From positions 1 to 32,413 of the forward strand of contig CALKRK010000282.1 in NCBI GenBank assembly GCA_937989675.1: 32,413 bases of DNA, in the 5' to 3' direction. A program made the position numbers and the translations under genes. Positions 15,504-23,117 of the stretch are shown piece by piece (position 1 is the first letter of the stretch; each line of letters begins with the position of its first letter). Source of the DNA: an uncultured Arenicella sp. Lineage in GTDB: Bacteria > Pseudomonadota > Gammaproteobacteria > Arenicellales > Arenicellaceae. Under the pieces are notes generated by a model. That model did no database searches. It was given only the letters and a program-made list of their open reading frames with translations, and had not been told where the DNA came from.

Positions 15504-17138
15504 ATGAAATCGGGTTTAGGGGTTCGCCCTGAATTGTTCGCCGCTATTGAGCAATCTAAGCCCGATTTTGGCTTCTTAGAAGCCCATTCTGAGAATTATT
15601 TTGGTGAATCCATTTCGCGCATAAAGCTGCTTGGTTTGCGTGAGCATTATCCTATTTCCTTGCACGGCGTCGGTTTATCGCTAGGGCGCGCGGATGATTT
15701 GGACCATGCGCATTTACGCCAGTTAAAAGCATTGGCCGACGAAGTGGATCCATTGTTCGTTTCAGAACATTTGGCATGGAGTGCCTATTCGCATCGGCAT
15801 TTGCCCGATTTGCTGCCCTTACCATTAACCGATGTCGCACTCAGTGTGATGTGCGAACACGTTGATCGTATGCAAATGGCATTAGGCCGATCTGTGCTAG
15901 TCGAAAACCCGTCCAACTACCTCGTGTTCGATCAGCTGCAAATACCTGAGCCTGAGTTTCTGAATGAACTCGCTCAGCGCACAGGTTGTGGCTTGCTTGT
16001 AGATGTTAATAATATTCATGTGAGCGCCACGAATATTGGTAGGGATGCGCGTGAATATATTAAATCGCTGGATAGCCGTTTTGTTTCTCAATACCACCTT
16101 GCTGGTTATACCGAGGTGCAGCGCACCGTTGGCGACGTTACCGAAACCTTACTGATTGACACGCACAATAAAGCGGTTTATCCGCCCGTTTGGGATCTGT
16201 TTGAATTTGTTTTGGCAGAGCATGGAGCCAGACCAACGCTGTTTGAGTGGGATTCGGATTTCCCAGAATTATCGGTATTAGAGGCCGAGTGTTTGAAAGC
16301 GGATCAACGACTGAGTCATTATGATTGCATCGTTGCGCACGGAGCACCAAAGCCAGTATCGGTGTCCACTTTGCCGGATACTTTGAAGGAAGAGCAGTCA
16401 ATTTTTTTAGACTCTGTTCTTAACGTGGCTACGGATCTAAAATCGGCGCAAACAACTCATCAACATCGAATTTGGGTCTATCAAAACAATGTGTTTGCCG
16501 CGTTGCAAGATTTTCTTGCGGAAGTCTTTCCTGGCACACGAGGGGTTGTTGGATCTGATTTTTTCAAGCAAATGGTGCAGCGTTATGTGCAGCATATGCC
16601 GCCTGAGCAAGGCAATATCCACTTATACGGAAGCACATTTAGCGACATTGTCTCATCATTTGAGGGGCTGCAGGGCCTACCTTATTTGAGAGACGTGATT
16701 GTATATGAGTGGGCCCTACATTCTGCTTACTATAGTCGTGTTTCGAATGCTCTGGATCCGACAGGTATCGCGCAGGAAGTGTTACTACAGATGCCTATCC
16801 AAGTGAATGACAGTGTCCGTTTGGTGCGCTCAGAATTTCCAGTCTTTGAGATACAAAGACAATCATTACCAGGTTACACCGGCGACATCTCCATTGATCT
16901 TAGTGAGAGCCAAGATAACATCTTGGTTTATAAGGTAAATCACAAAGTAGTTAGCCGTATTTTGAGTACCGAGCAGGCCGATTTTATTGAGCAACTAGAA
17001 AAATCGGAAAATTTATTGCAAGCAATTGAGGCGCTGCAAGGGTCTATATCAGCAACGAGCTTGTCGTCGGCACTGGCCATGGTGTTTGAGTGCCGCTTGC
17101 TCACGGTAGTTGAAGAAAACCAAGCCGTTTTACATTAA
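15504..17138 (+). CDS. bufBC: Fused DUF692 (MNIO, BufB) - DUF2063 (BufC) bufferin-modifying enzyme
   Basis: The 544-residue protein joins two families that are normally separate. Residues 1 to about 285 are a DUF692 TIM-barrel, a multinuclear non-heme iron oxidase. Likely metal ligands are His54 (SLHGVGLS), His89 (SEHLAWS), Glu134 (VENPSNY), Asp167 and His172 (VDVNNIHVS), His198 (QYHLAGY), Asp219 and His221 (IDTHN), and Glu248 (LFEWDSDFP). Residues about 318-530 are a DUF2063 protein, with HRIWVYQNNVFAALQDFLAE, a VFPGT..GSDFF block and LPYLRDVIVYEWALHSAYY. DUF2063 proteins act as precursor-recognising partners of the oxidase. The open reading frame is continuous with no break at the junction. 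The expected role is oxidative modification of precursor cysteines in the cytoplasm before export. No clear ribosome binding site precedes the ATG. Confidence 0.93.
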   Translation: MKSGLGVRPELFAAIEQSKPDFGFLEAHSENYFGESISRIKLLGLREHYPISLHGVGLSLGRADDLDHAHLRQLKALADEVDPLFVSEHLAWSAYSHRHLPDLLPLPLTDVALSVMCEHVDRMQMALGRSVLVENPSNYLVFDQLQIPEPEFLNELAQRTGCGLLVDVNNIHVSATNIGRDAREYIKSLDSRFVSQYHLAGYTEVQRTVGDVTETLLIDTHNKAVYPPVWDLFEFVLAEHGARPTLFEWDSDFPELSVLEAECLKADQRLSHYDCIVAHGAPKPVSVSTLPDTLKEEQSIFLDSVLNVATDLKSAQTTHQHRIWVYQNNVFAALQDFLAEVFPGTRGVVGSDFFKQMVQRYVQHMPPEQGNIHLYGSTFSDIVSSFEGLQGLPYLRDVIVYEWALHSAYYSRVSNALDPTGIAQEVLLQMPIQVNDSVRLVRSEFPVFEIQRQSLPGYTGDISIDLSESQDNILVYKVNHKVVSRILSTEQADFIEQLEKSENLLQAIEALQGSISATSLSSALAMVFECRLLTVVEENQAVLH

Positions 17139-17200
17139 GCAACGTTATCGTTAGTGTTGTACAACATCAAACTTGACAGGCTGCTAGCCAGCATCAAAAC

Positions 17201-17617
17201 ATGAAAAAAATCTATAATTTGTTCAGCGATCTGTGTGCAGATTTTGTGACACCCGTTGCAAACCTATGGGCAAGAATCTACATTGGTCTTATTTTCTTTC
17301 GATCAGGCAAGGCAAAGTTGGCTGATATGGAAGAAACCGTTGAGTTCTTTGAAGACGATTGGGCTTTGCCGTTTTTACCAGCAGAACCAGCGGCCTATTT
17401 AGCAACGGCCGGAGAGTTGGTGCTCCCAATACTTTTATTTATTGGCTTGTTCACTAGAGTTGGTGCTGTTGGTTTGCTGATAATGGCAGCGGTGATTCAG
17501 TTCTTTGTTTTGCAAGACCATCAGCATTATTTTTGGATGATTATTCTAGCGTTATTAGTTGGCCAGGGTGGCAGTAAATTATCCCTTGATTATTGGCTAT
17601 TGAAAGATCGCCGGTAG
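17201..17617 (+). CDS. DoxX-family membrane protein of the bufferin/gig operon
   Basis: The 138-residue protein has four predicted membrane helices and the DoxX-family pattern: ARIYIGLIFFRSGKAKLAD near the N-terminus, ATAGELVLPILLFIGLFTR in the middle and a terminal hydrophobic helix. DoxX genes close the gig (gold-induced) operon of Cupriavidus and many bufferin clusters, in the order DUF2282, DUF692, DUF2063, DoxX, exactly as here. Its function in these clusters is not firmly known; redox partnering or a role in the membrane step is possible. The gene lies 62 bases after the fused enzyme and is followed by a strong terminator, which marks the operon end. Confidence 0.9.
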   Translation: MKKIYNLFSDLCADFVTPVANLWARIYIGLIFFRSGKAKLADMEETVEFFEDDWALPFLPAEPAAYLATAGELVLPILLFIGLFTRVGAVGLLIMAAVIQFFVLQDHQHYFWMIILALLVGQGGSKLSLDYWLLKDRR

Positions 17618-17625
17618 TTGGTTAG

Positions 17626-17663
17626 GCGGTGCTACCCTTTCCATCATCTGTGGATAGCACCGC
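17626..17663 (+). other. Hairpin just after the DoxX gene
   Basis: GCGGTGCTA (17626-17634) and TAGCACCGC (17655-17663) form a perfect 9-bp stem with a 20-base loop. It has no T-tract of its own and lies 8 bases before the terminator stem, so it may protect the 3' end of the transcript. Confidence 0.6.
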
Positions 17664-17671
17664 ATTTCGCC

Positions 17672-17703
17672 CCCAGTACTCGATTCGAGTGCTGGGTTTT
17701 TTT
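17672..17703 (+). terminator. Rho-independent terminator of the bufferin operon
   Basis: CCCAGTACTCG and CGAGTGCTGGG pair with a 3-base loop and one G-T pair, followed by seven T residues (17697-17703). This is a textbook intrinsic terminator 54 bases after the DoxX stop codon. Confidence 0.93.
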
Positions 17704-17809
17704 ACGTTAACGCCTCAAAGCACGCAAGAACTAGCTTAGCGTTTTTAAGCCCCGTCTCTTTCAATTGTCTTCGCTCTAGCTTGTCTGCATTCAATGCTAT
17801 TCTACGGCG

Positions 17810-18685
17810 ATGAATTCTTCGTCTAAACCAACTGGACGGTATGCACCGAGCCCAACTGGAGATTTACATCTCGGCAACTTGCGAACCGCATTGATTGCTT
17901 GGCTACATGCAAGGCAGCAAGGCGGCAGGTTTTTATTGCGCATGGAAGACATAGACGCTCCTCGTGTGGTTGCCGCTAGTGCGAGCAAAATTTTAAGAGA
18001 CCTTGAATGGATGGGGCTGGACTGGGACGGTGAGGTGAGAGTGCAATCAGAGTGCTTAACGGCATACGAATCGGCTCTAGAATCCCTGGCTAATCAGGGT
18101 ATGATTTACCCTTGTTTTTGCTCCCGTAAAGACATTCAGCAAGCGGCAAGCGCACCACATGGAACAACCGGGGTTTACCCTGGCACTTGTCGTGGTTTAT
18201 CAGAACAAGAGCGTTACGAAAAAGCCAAATTCAAAGTCCCTGCTCTTAGAATTAAGGTGAGCGGCGATTTAGCGCCCGCCTGCGGTGACTTTGTTGTAAA
18301 GCGAGCAGATAATTTATTTGCATATCAACTTGCGGTTGTAGTCGATGATATAGCTCAGGGAGTTACACAGGTGATTCGTGGAGCAGATCTTATTGATAGC
18401 ACGGCTAGGCAGCAGTATTTGGCGGCGTTAATTGCGCCACAATCGGCCGCGATAGACTATTTTCATGTCCCATTGATGCTTGACGAAAAGGGAAATCGGA
18501 TGTCAAAACGAGATGGTTCCCGATCGGTTGATGAATGGCGAGCCGAAGGTCGCTCAGCGCCCGAGATGATTGGTTACTTTGCGCACAGCCTTGGGCTACG
18601 TTCTTCGCCAACGCCGATTGAAGCGCAACAACTATTGGCCGACTGTTTAGACCATGACCTAACCAAAGTATTTGTGACAGAGTGA
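17810..18685 (+). CDS. gluQ: Glutamyl-Q tRNA(Asp) synthetase
   Basis: The 291-residue protein is a truncated glutamyl-tRNA synthetase relative that lacks the anticodon-binding half. It attaches glutamate to the queuosine base at position 34 of tRNA-Asp. Visible motifs are the HIGH-type GRYAPSPTGDLHLGNLRTAL, zinc ligands in YPCFCSRKD and YPGTCRG, and the KMSKS-type RMSKRDGS. The length agrees with GluQ (about 290-300) rather than GltX (about 470). Its stop overlaps the start of the next gene as GTGA, so the two are translationally coupled. In many gammaproteobacteria gluQ follows dksA, but that gene is not here. Confidence 0.95.
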   Translation: MNSSSKPTGRYAPSPTGDLHLGNLRTALIAWLHARQQGGRFLLRMEDIDAPRVVAASASKILRDLEWMGLDWDGEVRVQSECLTAYESALESLANQGMIYPCFCSRKDIQQAASAPHGTTGVYPGTCRGLSEQERYEKAKFKVPALRIKVSGDLAPACGDFVVKRADNLFAYQLAVVVDDIAQGVTQVIRGADLIDSTARQQYLAALIAPQSAAIDYFHVPLMLDEKGNRMSKRDGSRSVDEWRAEGRSAPEMIGYFAHSLGLRSSPTPIEAQQLLADCLDHDLTKVFVTE

Positions 18686-19548
18686 ATCTAGAAATTATCC
18701 AAGAACAGGTTCAAACTATGCTGCCGTCAGCAGGCCCTGTATCAATAGAGCGAGTTTCGGGTGGTGATAGTCATCAGAGTTTTAGAGTTGAGGATTCTCA
18801 CGGTGGTCAGTTTTTTCTGAAAGCGAACACACGAGAATTCGCCGCGTGTTTGCAGAGTGAGTATCAGTCTCTGCAAGAGTTCGCGAGGTTGGGGCAAAAG
18901 AATTACCCAGCGGCACTGGGTTTTTCAGAGCACCAGGATGTGGCGCTATTGTTGATGACTTTTCAGCACTACACGGGTTTGACGGACCATACCGCTAGCG
19001 AGCTTGGACAAGCGCTGGCGTTACAGCATCGAATCAAGAGTGATCGCTTTGGTTGGAATTCAGACAATCATATCGGTTTAACATGGCAACAAAATAGCTG
19101 GTCAGCGAGTTGGGTGGAGTTTTATCGTGAACGGCGTTTGCAGCCACAGTTGCAATCGGCGGTTAATAATGGGCTCAATAGCACATTGATTAATCAAGTA
19201 GTGCGGCTACTACAAAATCTAGAAAGCTATGTAGATGATGCTGAAGTAACGCCTTCACTGCTGCATGGCGATTTATGGGGCGGGAATGTTGCTTACAACC
19301 TGGGTGAAGAGGAAGCCGCCTTTTTTGATCCGGCGCCGTACTACGGTGACCGCGAGGCAGACATCGCAATGACACATCTATTTGGTGGTTTCCCAACCTC
19401 CTTTTATGAATCGTACAATAACGCTTACCCCCTTAAAAAAGGGCACCAAAAGCGCCGGCCTATCTACAATCTTTACCACGCTCTAAATCACTATAATCTA
19501 TTTGGTTCTGCGTACGAGGCCCTAGTTGAGCGGTGCTTGGTGGCCTAA
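18682..19548 (+). CDS. Fructosamine kinase family protein
   Basis: The 288-residue protein has an aminoglycoside-phosphotransferase-like kinase fold. Features typical of the fructosamine kinase/FN3K family are the N-terminal SGGDSH..F loop, the catalytic LLHGDLWGGN, the metal-binding FFDPAPYYGDREADIAM and the C-terminal YNLYHALNHYNLFG. Members phosphorylate sugar adducts on protein amines so that the adducts break down. The start is GTG at 18682, overlapping the gluQ stop codon. Pairing with gluQ points to coupled expression, though a functional link is not obvious. No terminator directly follows. Confidence 0.92.
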   Translation: MNLEIIQEQVQTMLPSAGPVSIERVSGGDSHQSFRVEDSHGGQFFLKANTREFAACLQSEYQSLQEFARLGQKNYPAALGFSEHQDVALLLMTFQHYTGLTDHTASELGQALALQHRIKSDRFGWNSDNHIGLTWQQNSWSASWVEFYRERRLQPQLQSAVNNGLNSTLINQVVRLLQNLESYVDDAEVTPSLLHGDLWGGNVAYNLGEEEAAFFDPAPYYGDREADIAMTHLFGGFPTSFYESYNNAYPLKKGHQKRRPIYNLYHALNHYNLFGSAYEALVERCLVA

Positions 19549-19600
19549 TTATGAAAAATAATTACATTTTTCTCTGCTGACTGTAATTGTTGTTTTGGTG

Positions 19601-19630
19601 TTGACAGAATAATTGTGAGAGGCGTACCCT
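19601..19630 (+). promoter_or_regulatory. Sigma70-type promoter candidate
   Basis: A perfect -35 box TTGACA (19601-19606) is followed after 18 bases by TACCCT (19625-19630), a moderate -10 match. Transcription would begin near 19637 and run to the terminators at 20031-20094. Confidence 0.5.
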
Positions 19631-19703
19631 AATTGAGTGTGAACAATATCTTTCTGACAAAGAAGTAAAAACGGTGAGGTATTTTCCAAGGGGGAGTAAA
19701 CCA

Positions 19704-19784
19704 ATGCGGTGGCCGATAGCTACTTTATCAAAGTGCGATGCTGCATCTATAACTAGGCCTTACTTATTGGTTTTATTTTTTTGA
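19704..19784 (+). CDS. Possible 26-residue small protein or leader peptide
   Basis: An ATG with a strong ribosome binding site (GGGGGAG at 19690-19696, 7 bases upstream) opens a 26-codon frame ending in a hydrophobic LLVLFF. The peptide starts MRWPIATLSK and has one Cys. A 7-bp hairpin follows 20 bases after the stop. It could be a leader peptide controlling the downstream RNA, a small membrane peptide, or chance. No codon-repeat run of a regulated amino acid is present, which argues against classical attenuation. Confidence 0.35.
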   Translation: MRWPIATLSKCDAASITRPYLLVLFF

Positions 19785-20030
19785 ATTTAACGCGTATCAG
19801 AATTAAAGGCTTACGTTAGCCTTTGACTTTTGTACAGTTGACTTAATAACTCGACAGGACTGTGCGAGACGGGGCAGAGGGAAAATCATTTAACCCTCGC
19901 TTCGCTGAGCGTAAAAGGTAATTTAGAAATGGAGCGGTTCAATCTGAGCGCGCGCTGATATTAAGAGAGCTTACCTTGTTTAGATTGCCCAAGAGCGCTA
20001 ACTCCAACCCATGTGCTTTTGGGCCTATTT

Positions 20031-20054
20031 GGGGGGTAGAAAACCCTTCTTTTT
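20031..20054 (+). terminator. Weaker first terminator of a tandem pair
   Basis: GGGGGGT pairs with ACCCTTC (two G-T pairs) around an AGAAA loop and is followed by five T residues. Confidence 0.5.
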
Positions 20055-20056
20055 GA

Positions 20057-20094
20057 CCTGCTGGGGACCCCAACCCCCCCAGCAGGTTTTTTTT
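20057..20094 (+). terminator. Strong rho-independent terminator
   Basis: CCTGCTGGGG (20057-20066) and CCCCAGCAGG (20077-20086) form a perfect 10-bp stem, followed by eight T residues. On the minus strand the stem is followed by A-rich sequence, so it acts in the plus direction. Confidence 0.93.
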
Positions 20095-20098
20095 GCCT

Positions 20099-20180
20099 AC
20101 AGGACGTAGGTACATCACGATCGCATGGAGGCGAAAGAGTGATGCGCGACAGGACGTAGGTACATCACGGTCGCATTGGA
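20099..20180. repeat. Two direct repeats, period 50 bp
   Basis: ACAGGACGTAGGTACATCAC occurs at 20099 and again at 20149, and each copy continues G-(A/G)-TCGCAT. The first copy runs on into GGAGGCGAAAGAGTG. In the second a similar GGCGAAGGAGTG comes later, after extra bases that include a GGAC/GTCC hairpin. This looks like a small dispersed intergenic repeat family; only two copies are seen in this window. Confidence 0.75.
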
Positions 20181-20214
20181 CTAGGTGTCCTTGGGGTAGG
20201 CGAAGGAGTGCCTT

Positions 20215-20604
20215 TTAGTCCTTACCTTCCAGAAAATCCGCCCGGCTTCTCAGTTCTTTGCGCTCGCGAATGCTAGCGAAGGGGTCATCTTCATCCGAGT
20301 CACTTGTTGCGGAAACGTTTTTAGAAGCTGGCTCAGCGGTCTTTTTAGAGGCTTTTCTGCCGCGGAGAAAGTGAAATAGAAAATACACCGCTACGCCTAG
20401 CGCAAAAGCTAACCATTTGTAGACAAAGCTTAGCCCGCTACTGCTGGCGTCGTTTTGCAATTCAGTGTGAGTTAAAAAATCGGAGTGAATGCTGCTGACC
20501 AAAAAAAGGTAAATGAACAGAAGCAGCGTCGAAATAATAACCGCTTTATATTGTTTCCATATCAGCGCGACGAAGGCGAGTCGAAATGCTTGTTTAAATA
20601 TCAT
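20215..20604 (-). CDS. Hypothetical inner-membrane protein
   Basis: I do not recognise this 129-residue protein. It has two predicted membrane helices (about residues 22-38 and 62-80), a small loop between them rich in Ser, Asp and Asn, and a charged, probably cytoplasmic C-terminal tail containing DSDEDDPFASIRERKELRSR. It follows the 87-residue gene on the same strand by 30 bases, so the two are probably co-transcribed. No catalytic motif is visible. Confidence 0.65.
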   Translation of the reverse strand: MIFKQAFRLAFVALIWKQYKAVIISTLLLFIYLFLVSSIHSDFLTHTELQNDASSSGLSFVYKWLAFALGVAVYFLFHFLRGRKASKKTAEPASKNVSATSDSDEDDPFASIRERKELRSRADFLEGKD

Positions 20605-20634
20605 GGTTATTTGGAAATACGGTCTGTTGTGTGG

Positions 20635-20898
20635 TTAGCCAAACAGATTTAGCCCAAGTAAAGCAAGCACCGCCAATAAGCCTCGCTCGCGAATCGAAGA
20701 TTTTATTTTGTCTTCCTCTTCTTTAACGACCACCTCTAAATCCTGTTGGCTCATCTTTCTTGGGTCGTTACCCGCGACGATAATTCTGGTTCGGGCGCGG
20801 TCAATCGCTTTCTCGCGGATATAGCCGCGAAACTTGCGTGGAACGGTGCCAACATAGGGGATCGGTTTCATGGGTGCTTTCAAAAGGCCGTTTTTCAA
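20635..20898 (-). CDS. Hypothetical small protein with C-terminal hydrophobic helix
   Basis: The 87-residue product is basic and helical in its middle ([20 protein letters not shown]), then acidic ([14 protein letters not shown]), and ends with a short hydrophobic stretch ([15 protein letters not shown]) that could anchor it in the membrane. I know of no function. A TTG start at 20898 has a good ribosome binding site (GAGGTAA, 7 bases upstream); the ATG at 20871 is an alternative that gives a shorter protein. It is divergent from hisB. Confidence 0.6.
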   Translation of the reverse strand: MKNGLLKAPMKPIPYVGTVPRKFRGYIREKAIDRARTRIIVAGNDPRKMSQQDLEVVVKEEEDKIKSSIRERGLLAVLALLGLNLFG

Positions 20899-21067
20899 GA
20901 ATTACCTCATTTTATCATCGATTTATAGAAACCGTTTAATGCATCAGTTTTATGCGGTTTTCGATAGGTGCTTTAGCGGAACTTTGTTAAAATTCGCCGC
21001 CTATTCTTACATTAATGTGTGCCCGACTTCGGGAAATGCAATATCAAGCGACTCTTATCTACTGACT

Positions 21068-21670
21068 ATGAGCTCTCAAAACGAAAGAACAGCCGAGGTA
21101 GTTCGCAATACCAGCGAAACGCAAATCGCCGTTAAGTTGAACCTTGATGGTACCGGCAAAACCAATTTTGATACTGGAGTGCCGTTTTTGGAACACATGA
21201 TGGATCAAATCGGCCGGCACGGTTTAATTGATCTCGACATCAACTGCAAAGGTGATCTACACATTGATGATCATCATACAGTCGAGGATATTGGCATAAC
21301 CTTGGGCCAAGCCTTTGCTCAAGCTTTGGGTGATAAAAAGGGTGTGCGCCGTTATGGGCACGCTTATGTGCCATTAGACGAAGCGCTTAGCCGAGTGGTC
21401 GTGGATTTTTCCGGTCGCCCCACGCTTATGCATAGTGTTGACTACCGTCGTGCTCGCATCGGTGGTTTCGACGTTGATCTTTTTGACGAATTTTTTCACG
21501 GTTTTGTCAATCATGCGCGCATGACCATTCATATCGATAATATTCGCGGCAAAAATGCGCATCACATTTCCGAGACTATTTTTAAGGCTTTTGGCCGCGC
21601 ACTGCGTATGGCGCTGGAGTTCGATGAACGCAGCGTTGGTGTTATACCTTCCACCAAAGGCAGTCTCTAA
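21068..21670 (+). CDS. hisB: Imidazoleglycerol-phosphate dehydratase
   Basis: The 200-residue enzyme dehydrates imidazoleglycerol phosphate to imidazoleacetol phosphate, the sixth enzymatic step of histidine synthesis. It is the single-function form without the N-terminal phosphatase domain found in E. coli. The two manganese-binding His motifs are present: DDHHTVED and its repeat NAHHISET, along with [13 protein letters not shown] near the N-terminus. The ATG at 21068 gives the family-standard start [18 protein letters not shown]; the frame extends upstream but without family similarity. hisH starts 5 bases after the stop. Confidence 0.97.
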   Translation: MSSQNERTAEVVRNTSETQIAVKLNLDGTGKTNFDTGVPFLEHMMDQIGRHGLIDLDINCKGDLHIDDHHTVEDIGITLGQAFAQALGDKKGVRRYGHAYVPLDEALSRVVVDFSGRPTLMHSVDYRRARIGGFDVDLFDEFFHGFVNHARMTIHIDNIRGKNAHHISETIFKAFGRALRMALEFDERSVGVIPSTKGSL

Positions 21671-21675
21671 GTCTC

Positions 21676-22320
21676 ATGCAAATTGCGGTAGTTGATCTCG
21701 GGGTCGGAAATCTTCGCTCCGTTGAACAGGCGTTGAACGTGGTCGCACCTGACGCGCGAGTGTTGGTTAGTAGTGACCCACAGCTTATAGCTGACTCGGA
21801 CAAAGTGGTTTTGCCAGGCCAGGGTGCGGTCGGCACTTGGTTCAATGCTTTGAGCGAGCGAACACTTGAAGAAGCTGTGCGCAATGCCATTGAGACCAAG
21901 CCGTTGCTTGGTATTTGCGTGGGCATGCAAGCTCTCTTTGAGTATTGCGAAGAAGATGGAGGCATAGATGGCCTGGGCTTGTTCCAAGGGTCAGTTCGGC
22001 ATTTTTCTAATTTTCACGCGCCGCAAACACCAGCATTGAAAATACCGCAGATGGGTTGGAACCAAGTTGTGCAAACGCGCCCTCACCCTTTATGGCACGG
22101 TATTCAAGATCAATCGCATTTCTATTTTGTTCATAGTTTTTGTGCCAACGGCCCTGAGTCAGAAAGCCTTGATGTGGTCGGTGAGACCGATTACGGGCAT
22201 ACGTTCATCGCGGCCATCGCTCGCGATAACGTGTTTGCAGTGCAATTTCACCCCGAAAAAAGTCACAATGACGGCCTTGCCCTACTCAAGAATTTTACCG
22301 AGTGGAACGGTCAAGCCTGA
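21676..22320 (+). CDS. hisH: Imidazole glycerol phosphate synthase, glutaminase subunit
   Basis: The 214-residue class I glutamine amidotransferase supplies ammonia to HisF. The nucleophile Cys lies in LLGICVGMQALFEY, and the catalytic His-Glu pair in QFHPEKSH. The oxyanion loop appears as VLPGQGAVGTW. With HisF it forms the heterodimer that makes imidazoleglycerol phosphate and AICAR. Confidence 0.97.
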   Translation: MQIAVVDLGVGNLRSVEQALNVVAPDARVLVSSDPQLIADSDKVVLPGQGAVGTWFNALSERTLEEAVRNAIETKPLLGICVGMQALFEYCEEDGGIDGLGLFQGSVRHFSNFHAPQTPALKIPQMGWNQVVQTRPHPLWHGIQDQSHFYFVHSFCANGPESESLDVVGETDYGHTFIAAIARDNVFAVQFHPEKSHNDGLALLKNFTEWNGQA

Positions 22321-22367
22321 CCTTGGCTATTTGAATTAGAACTACCCAAATCTAGAGTTACCCAGTT

Positions 22368-23108
22368 ATGTTATTAATACCCGCAATCGATATTAAAGAA
22401 GGCAAGTGCGTGCGTCTGCGTCAAGGTCTTATGGAGGATTCCACCGTGTTCAGCGACAGCCCATTGGCGATGGCTGACAAGTGGGTAGAGTTAGGTGCAA
22501 AAAGAATTCACCTAGTCGATCTTGATGGCGCATTTGCTGGTGAGCCTGCTAATGCCGAGGTAATCAACACGATTGCTAAAAAATACCCAGATGTGCCGAT
22601 TCAAATCGGTGGTGGTATTCGCGACGAACAAACCATTCAAGCCTATTTAGACGCCGGGGTTGAGTACGTTATTATCGGCACTCGTGCTGCTAACGAACCC
22701 GAGTTCATCGCTGAGATTGCGCCGCAGTTTGGCAAACATCTTATTATTGGCTTAGACGCCAAAGACGGCATTGTTGCGGTTGATGGCTGGGCCAAGTTGA
22801 CCGAGCATCACGTTATCGATTTGGCTAAACGCTTCGAAGGCGATGGCGTGCAAGCCATCATCTACACAGACATTGCCCGTGATGGCATGATGCAAGGTGT
22901 TAATTTACAAGCAACTCAAGCCTTGGCTGAAGCAGTGAGTATTCCAATTATCGCTTCCGGTGGTGTGACTAACATGACTGACCTTATCGAACTTCAGAAA
23001 ATTGAGCACTCCGGTATTTCTGGTGTGATTACCGGGCGCGCAATTTACGAAGGCTCATTGGATTTCTCAGAAGGCCAGGCGTATTTGGATCAGGCTGCTA
23101 CTTCATAG
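22368..23108 (+). CDS. hisA: ProFAR isomerase (phosphoribosylformimino-AICAR-P isomerase)
   Basis: The 246-residue beta/alpha-barrel enzyme catalyses the Amadori-type isomerisation of ProFAR to PRFAR. The catalytic Asp8 is in [17 protein letters not shown], and the second catalytic Asp is in [12 protein letters not shown]. Phosphate-binding loops IQIGGGIRD and IASGGV are present. The gene lies 47 bases after hisH and 9 before hisF. Confidence 0.97.
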   Translation: MLLIPAIDIKEGKCVRLRQGLMEDSTVFSDSPLAMADKWVELGAKRIHLVDLDGAFAGEPANAEVINTIAKKYPDVPIQIGGGIRDEQTIQAYLDAGVEYVIIGTRAANEPEFIAEIAPQFGKHLIIGLDAKDGIVAVDGWAKLTEHHVIDLAKRFEGDGVQAIIYTDIARDGMMQGVNLQATQALAEAVSIPIIASGGVTNMTDLIELQKIEHSGISGVITGRAIYEGSLDFSEGQAYLDQAATS

Positions 23109-23117
23109 GTTTCGATT

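Larger units (their letters stand above)
19850..20094 (+). ncRNA. Unidentified structured RNA ending at a strong terminator
   Basis: The segment has many self-complementary blocks: CTCGACA with TGTGCGAG near 19850-19869, GAGGG with CCCTC near 19877-19898, AAGGTAA with TTACCTT (about 19915 and 19974), CAATCT with AGATTG (about 19939 and 19982), and GCCCAA with TTGGGC (about 19987 and 20019). It ends at two intrinsic terminators. No gene precedes the terminators closely, so a stand-alone RNA or a long 3' UTR is implied. The 5' end is uncertain and could be near 19637. Confidence 0.45.
19549..20214. other. 666-bp region without a large gene; probable structured RNA locus
   Basis: From left to right it holds a promoter-like sequence, a 26-codon ORF, a hairpin (AAAGGCT at 19805 with AGCCTTT at 19818), further pairable segments, two tandem terminators and a pair of direct repeats. 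It does not match RNase P RNA, tmRNA, SRP RNA, 6S RNA or a tRNA as far as I can recognise them by eye. Confidence 0.6.

Noticed and set aside
19607-19620. AATTGTGAGA, resembling half of a lac operator
   Set aside because: Only a ten-base match with no symmetric second half and no sugar genes nearby; most likely chance.
19925-19950. GGTTCAATC, resembling a tRNA or tmRNA T-loop
   Set aside because: The flanking bases do not form a T-stem, and no acceptor stem, anticodon arm or tag frame could be found.
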